Shown piece by piece: positions 63,109 through 64,000 of a stretch of DNA of 64,000 nt. The position numbers and the translations under genes are program-made. The DNA lies in NCBI GenBank assembly GCA_002999035.1, contig CP027241.1, positions 1,615,001 through 1,679,000 of the forward strand. The letters are read 5' to 3'. Origin of the DNA: Lachnospiraceae bacterium oral taxon 500 (lineage in GTDB: Bacteria > Bacillota > Clostridia > Lachnospirales > Vallitaleaceae). Below the pieces are notes generated by a model, which was not told the origin of the DNA, did no database searches, and saw only the letters and a list, made by a program, of their open reading frames with translations. Within the stretch, counting starts at the first letter, position 1. Each line of letters starts with the position of its first letter.

Positions 63109-64000
63109 AAATAACAGGGCAAAATCATTAAATCAAGAAAAGCAGCCTTTGCAGGTTCAAACTCAGGATAATTATAAAGCAGAATATCTCAAAAATCAGA
63201 ATGAAACTTTTCACTTATCCGATAAGGGAGATATAAAGCAAAATCAGTCTGTCTTTCAAGCCGAAAAACGTAGAAAAAAGATGCAAAAGCAGATCAATAA
63301 ATTTCATAAGCAAGAAAAAGAGGTTTATGATCTATTGTCTAAAGATATGGATAATGATGGCGTAATAGACAGGTACGATGTGGATTTTAGGGATAGTAAA
63401 GTATCGTATCGAACTCTTGCAGATGATGAAAAGTACGATAACAGGCAAAATGATAAGGAAAAAAATTATGATGAATATGTAAAAAATCCAAAACTCAAGA
63501 ATAAGAGATATAAAAATTATGCAAAAGATACCTTTTTAAAAGAAAGTCCAAAATCGGAAAAGCAGAAGAAATATGTGAGGAGTAATTTTGAGGATAAGGA
63601 GTTTACAAGAAATAAGGATACAAAAAAGAATTCCGCTCAGGATGGAAAGGATAAAAGAAAAACTACAAAAACGACGGATAAAAACATATCACAAAAAAAG
63701 GCAAGGAAATTTGAAAATAAGGAAAAGAAAATATCTAAGTTACGCAAAAAAAAGCAAAAACAAGAGCAGAAACTAAAAAATAATGGACTTGACGGAAAAA
63801 CGCAAAGTGCTAAAAGTGCAGTGATAGCAACGGGGATGGTAAATCGGTATTTGGAAAGTGGAAAAGAGGATAATGCCGCAGTTGCGGCTGCTTATAAGGT
63901 TACAGATCAAGTCGAAAATATTTCAAGGAAAATATATCATTCTGGAAAAAAGAAAAATTTAAAAAGGCAAAAAAAGATAACAAAATTAGGTAAAAGGATT
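63080..64000 (+). CDS. N-terminal part of an NlpC/P60-type transfer protein (runs off window)
   Basis: Starts at a TTG 9 bp after GGAGGTG, inside the methyltransferase gene, and stays open to the window edge (307 codons). The sequence is Lys/Glu/Asn-rich with a calcium-loop-like DMDNDGVIDRYDVDFRDS near residue 90, as in the ICE1 hydrolase at 10532, and a matching position after virB4. The membrane helix and peptidase domain should lie beyond the window. The call depends on this parallel. Confidence 0.7.
   Translation, partial: MAKKRKIQYRNNRAKSLNQEKQPLQVQTQDNYKAEYLKNQNETFHLSDKGDIKQNQSVFQAEKRRKKMQKQINKFHKQEKEVYDLLSKDMDNDGVIDRYDVDFRDSKVSYRTLADDEKYDNRQNDKEKNYDEYVKNPKLKNKRYKNYAKDTFLKESPKSEKQKKYVRSNFEDKEFTRNKDTKKNSAQDGKDKRKTTKTTDKNISQKKARKFENKEKKISKLRKKKQKQEQKLKNNGLDGKTQSAKSAVIATGMVNRYLESGKEDNAAVAAAYKVTDQVENISRKIYHSGKKKNLKRQKKITKLGKRI

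Larger units (their letters stand above)
42780..64000. mobile_element. ICE2: second CTn-like conjugative element (right end beyond window)
   Basis: ParA, ParB, RepA, DnaC, PcfB, VirD4, Maff2, TrbL, PrgI, VirB4 and an NlpC/P60-type protein in the order of Tn1549/CTn-type elements. Its transfer proteins are homologous but clearly diverged from ICE1, so this is not a simple duplication. The left limit is placed where the truncated ABC exporter ends; no attachment site was identified. It is interrupted by a group II intron and a RIT element. Confidence 0.75.

Noticed and set aside
1-64000. Ribosomal RNA, tRNA genes or CRISPR arrays
   Set aside because: I saw no tRNA-like, rRNA-like or regularly spaced repeat-spacer sequence on reading; a dedicated scan (tRNAscan-SE, CRISPR finder) would be needed to exclude them fully.

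Overview
The window is a stack of mobile DNA from a low-GC, Gram-positive, anaerobe-type bacterium. Firmicute-style ribosome-binding sites, TTG/GTG starts, and Tn1549/CTn-type conjugation genes (PrgI, VirB4, TrbL, Maff2, PcfB, DUF4315, DUF4366) point to Clostridia or Tissierellia (for example Peptoniphilaceae). The host assignment is inference. I recognise no chromosomal housekeeping gene, rRNA or tRNA.

Layout. (1) 1-3010: right part of a GC-rich Tn4451-like element (replisome organizer tail, DnaC-like loader, TnpW, TnpX-like serine recombinase) inserted in the Maff2 gene of a first conjugative element (ICE1). (2) 3010-42.8 kb: ICE1. It carries transfer genes (TrbL, small membrane protein, PrgI, VirB4, NlpC/P60 hydrolase, DUF4315, DUF4366), topoisomerase III, an adenine-type methylase, a 2945-residue methylase/helicase, an SSB-like protein, and a minus-strand MobC plus relaxase with a hairpin-rich oriT-like region. 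Its cargo is a TetR/ECF transporter operon and a truncated ABC exporter. ICE1 is interrupted twice more: a 3,491-bp three-recombinase (RIT) element at the end of virB4 (7008-10498), and a 10.1-kb mobilizable element in topB (15395-25533). The latter carries a serine recombinase, TetR, ABC transporter, GntR, sigma-like protein, MobA/MobL relaxase with a MobQ-like oriT, replication protein and TnpW. (3) 42.8 kb-64 kb: a related but distinct second element (ICE2): ParA, ParB, BRO/DinD-like protein, RepA, DnaC, PcfB, VirD4, C5 methyltransferase, SSB, Maff2, TrbL, small membrane protein, PrgI, VirB4, a DNA methyltransferase and the start of an NlpC/P60-type protein. ICE2 virB4 holds a group II intron (55331-57645) and a second RIT copy (58563-62053) at the same codon region as in ICE1 but in the opposite orientation.

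How it works together. VirD4 and PcfB deliver relaxase-bound DNA. VirB4, PrgI, TrbL and Maff2 form the mating channel, and the NlpC/P60 protein opens the wall. Helicase, topoisomerase, SSB, RepA/DnaC and ParAB process or maintain the DNA. The smaller elements parasitise this machinery. Each sits in a conjugation gene, and exact target genes can be rebuilt by joining flanks.

Most noteworthy: twin RIT elements in homologous virB4 genes, whose ends supply a stop codon on one side and an RBS-ATG restart on the other; two well-supported overprinted genes (inside the giant helicase and inside the C5 methyltransferase); a promoter assembled only in the circular form of the topB element; four 25-bp palindromes at ICE2 gene junctions; and a calcium-loop-like module shared by the giant helicase and the wall hydrolase.
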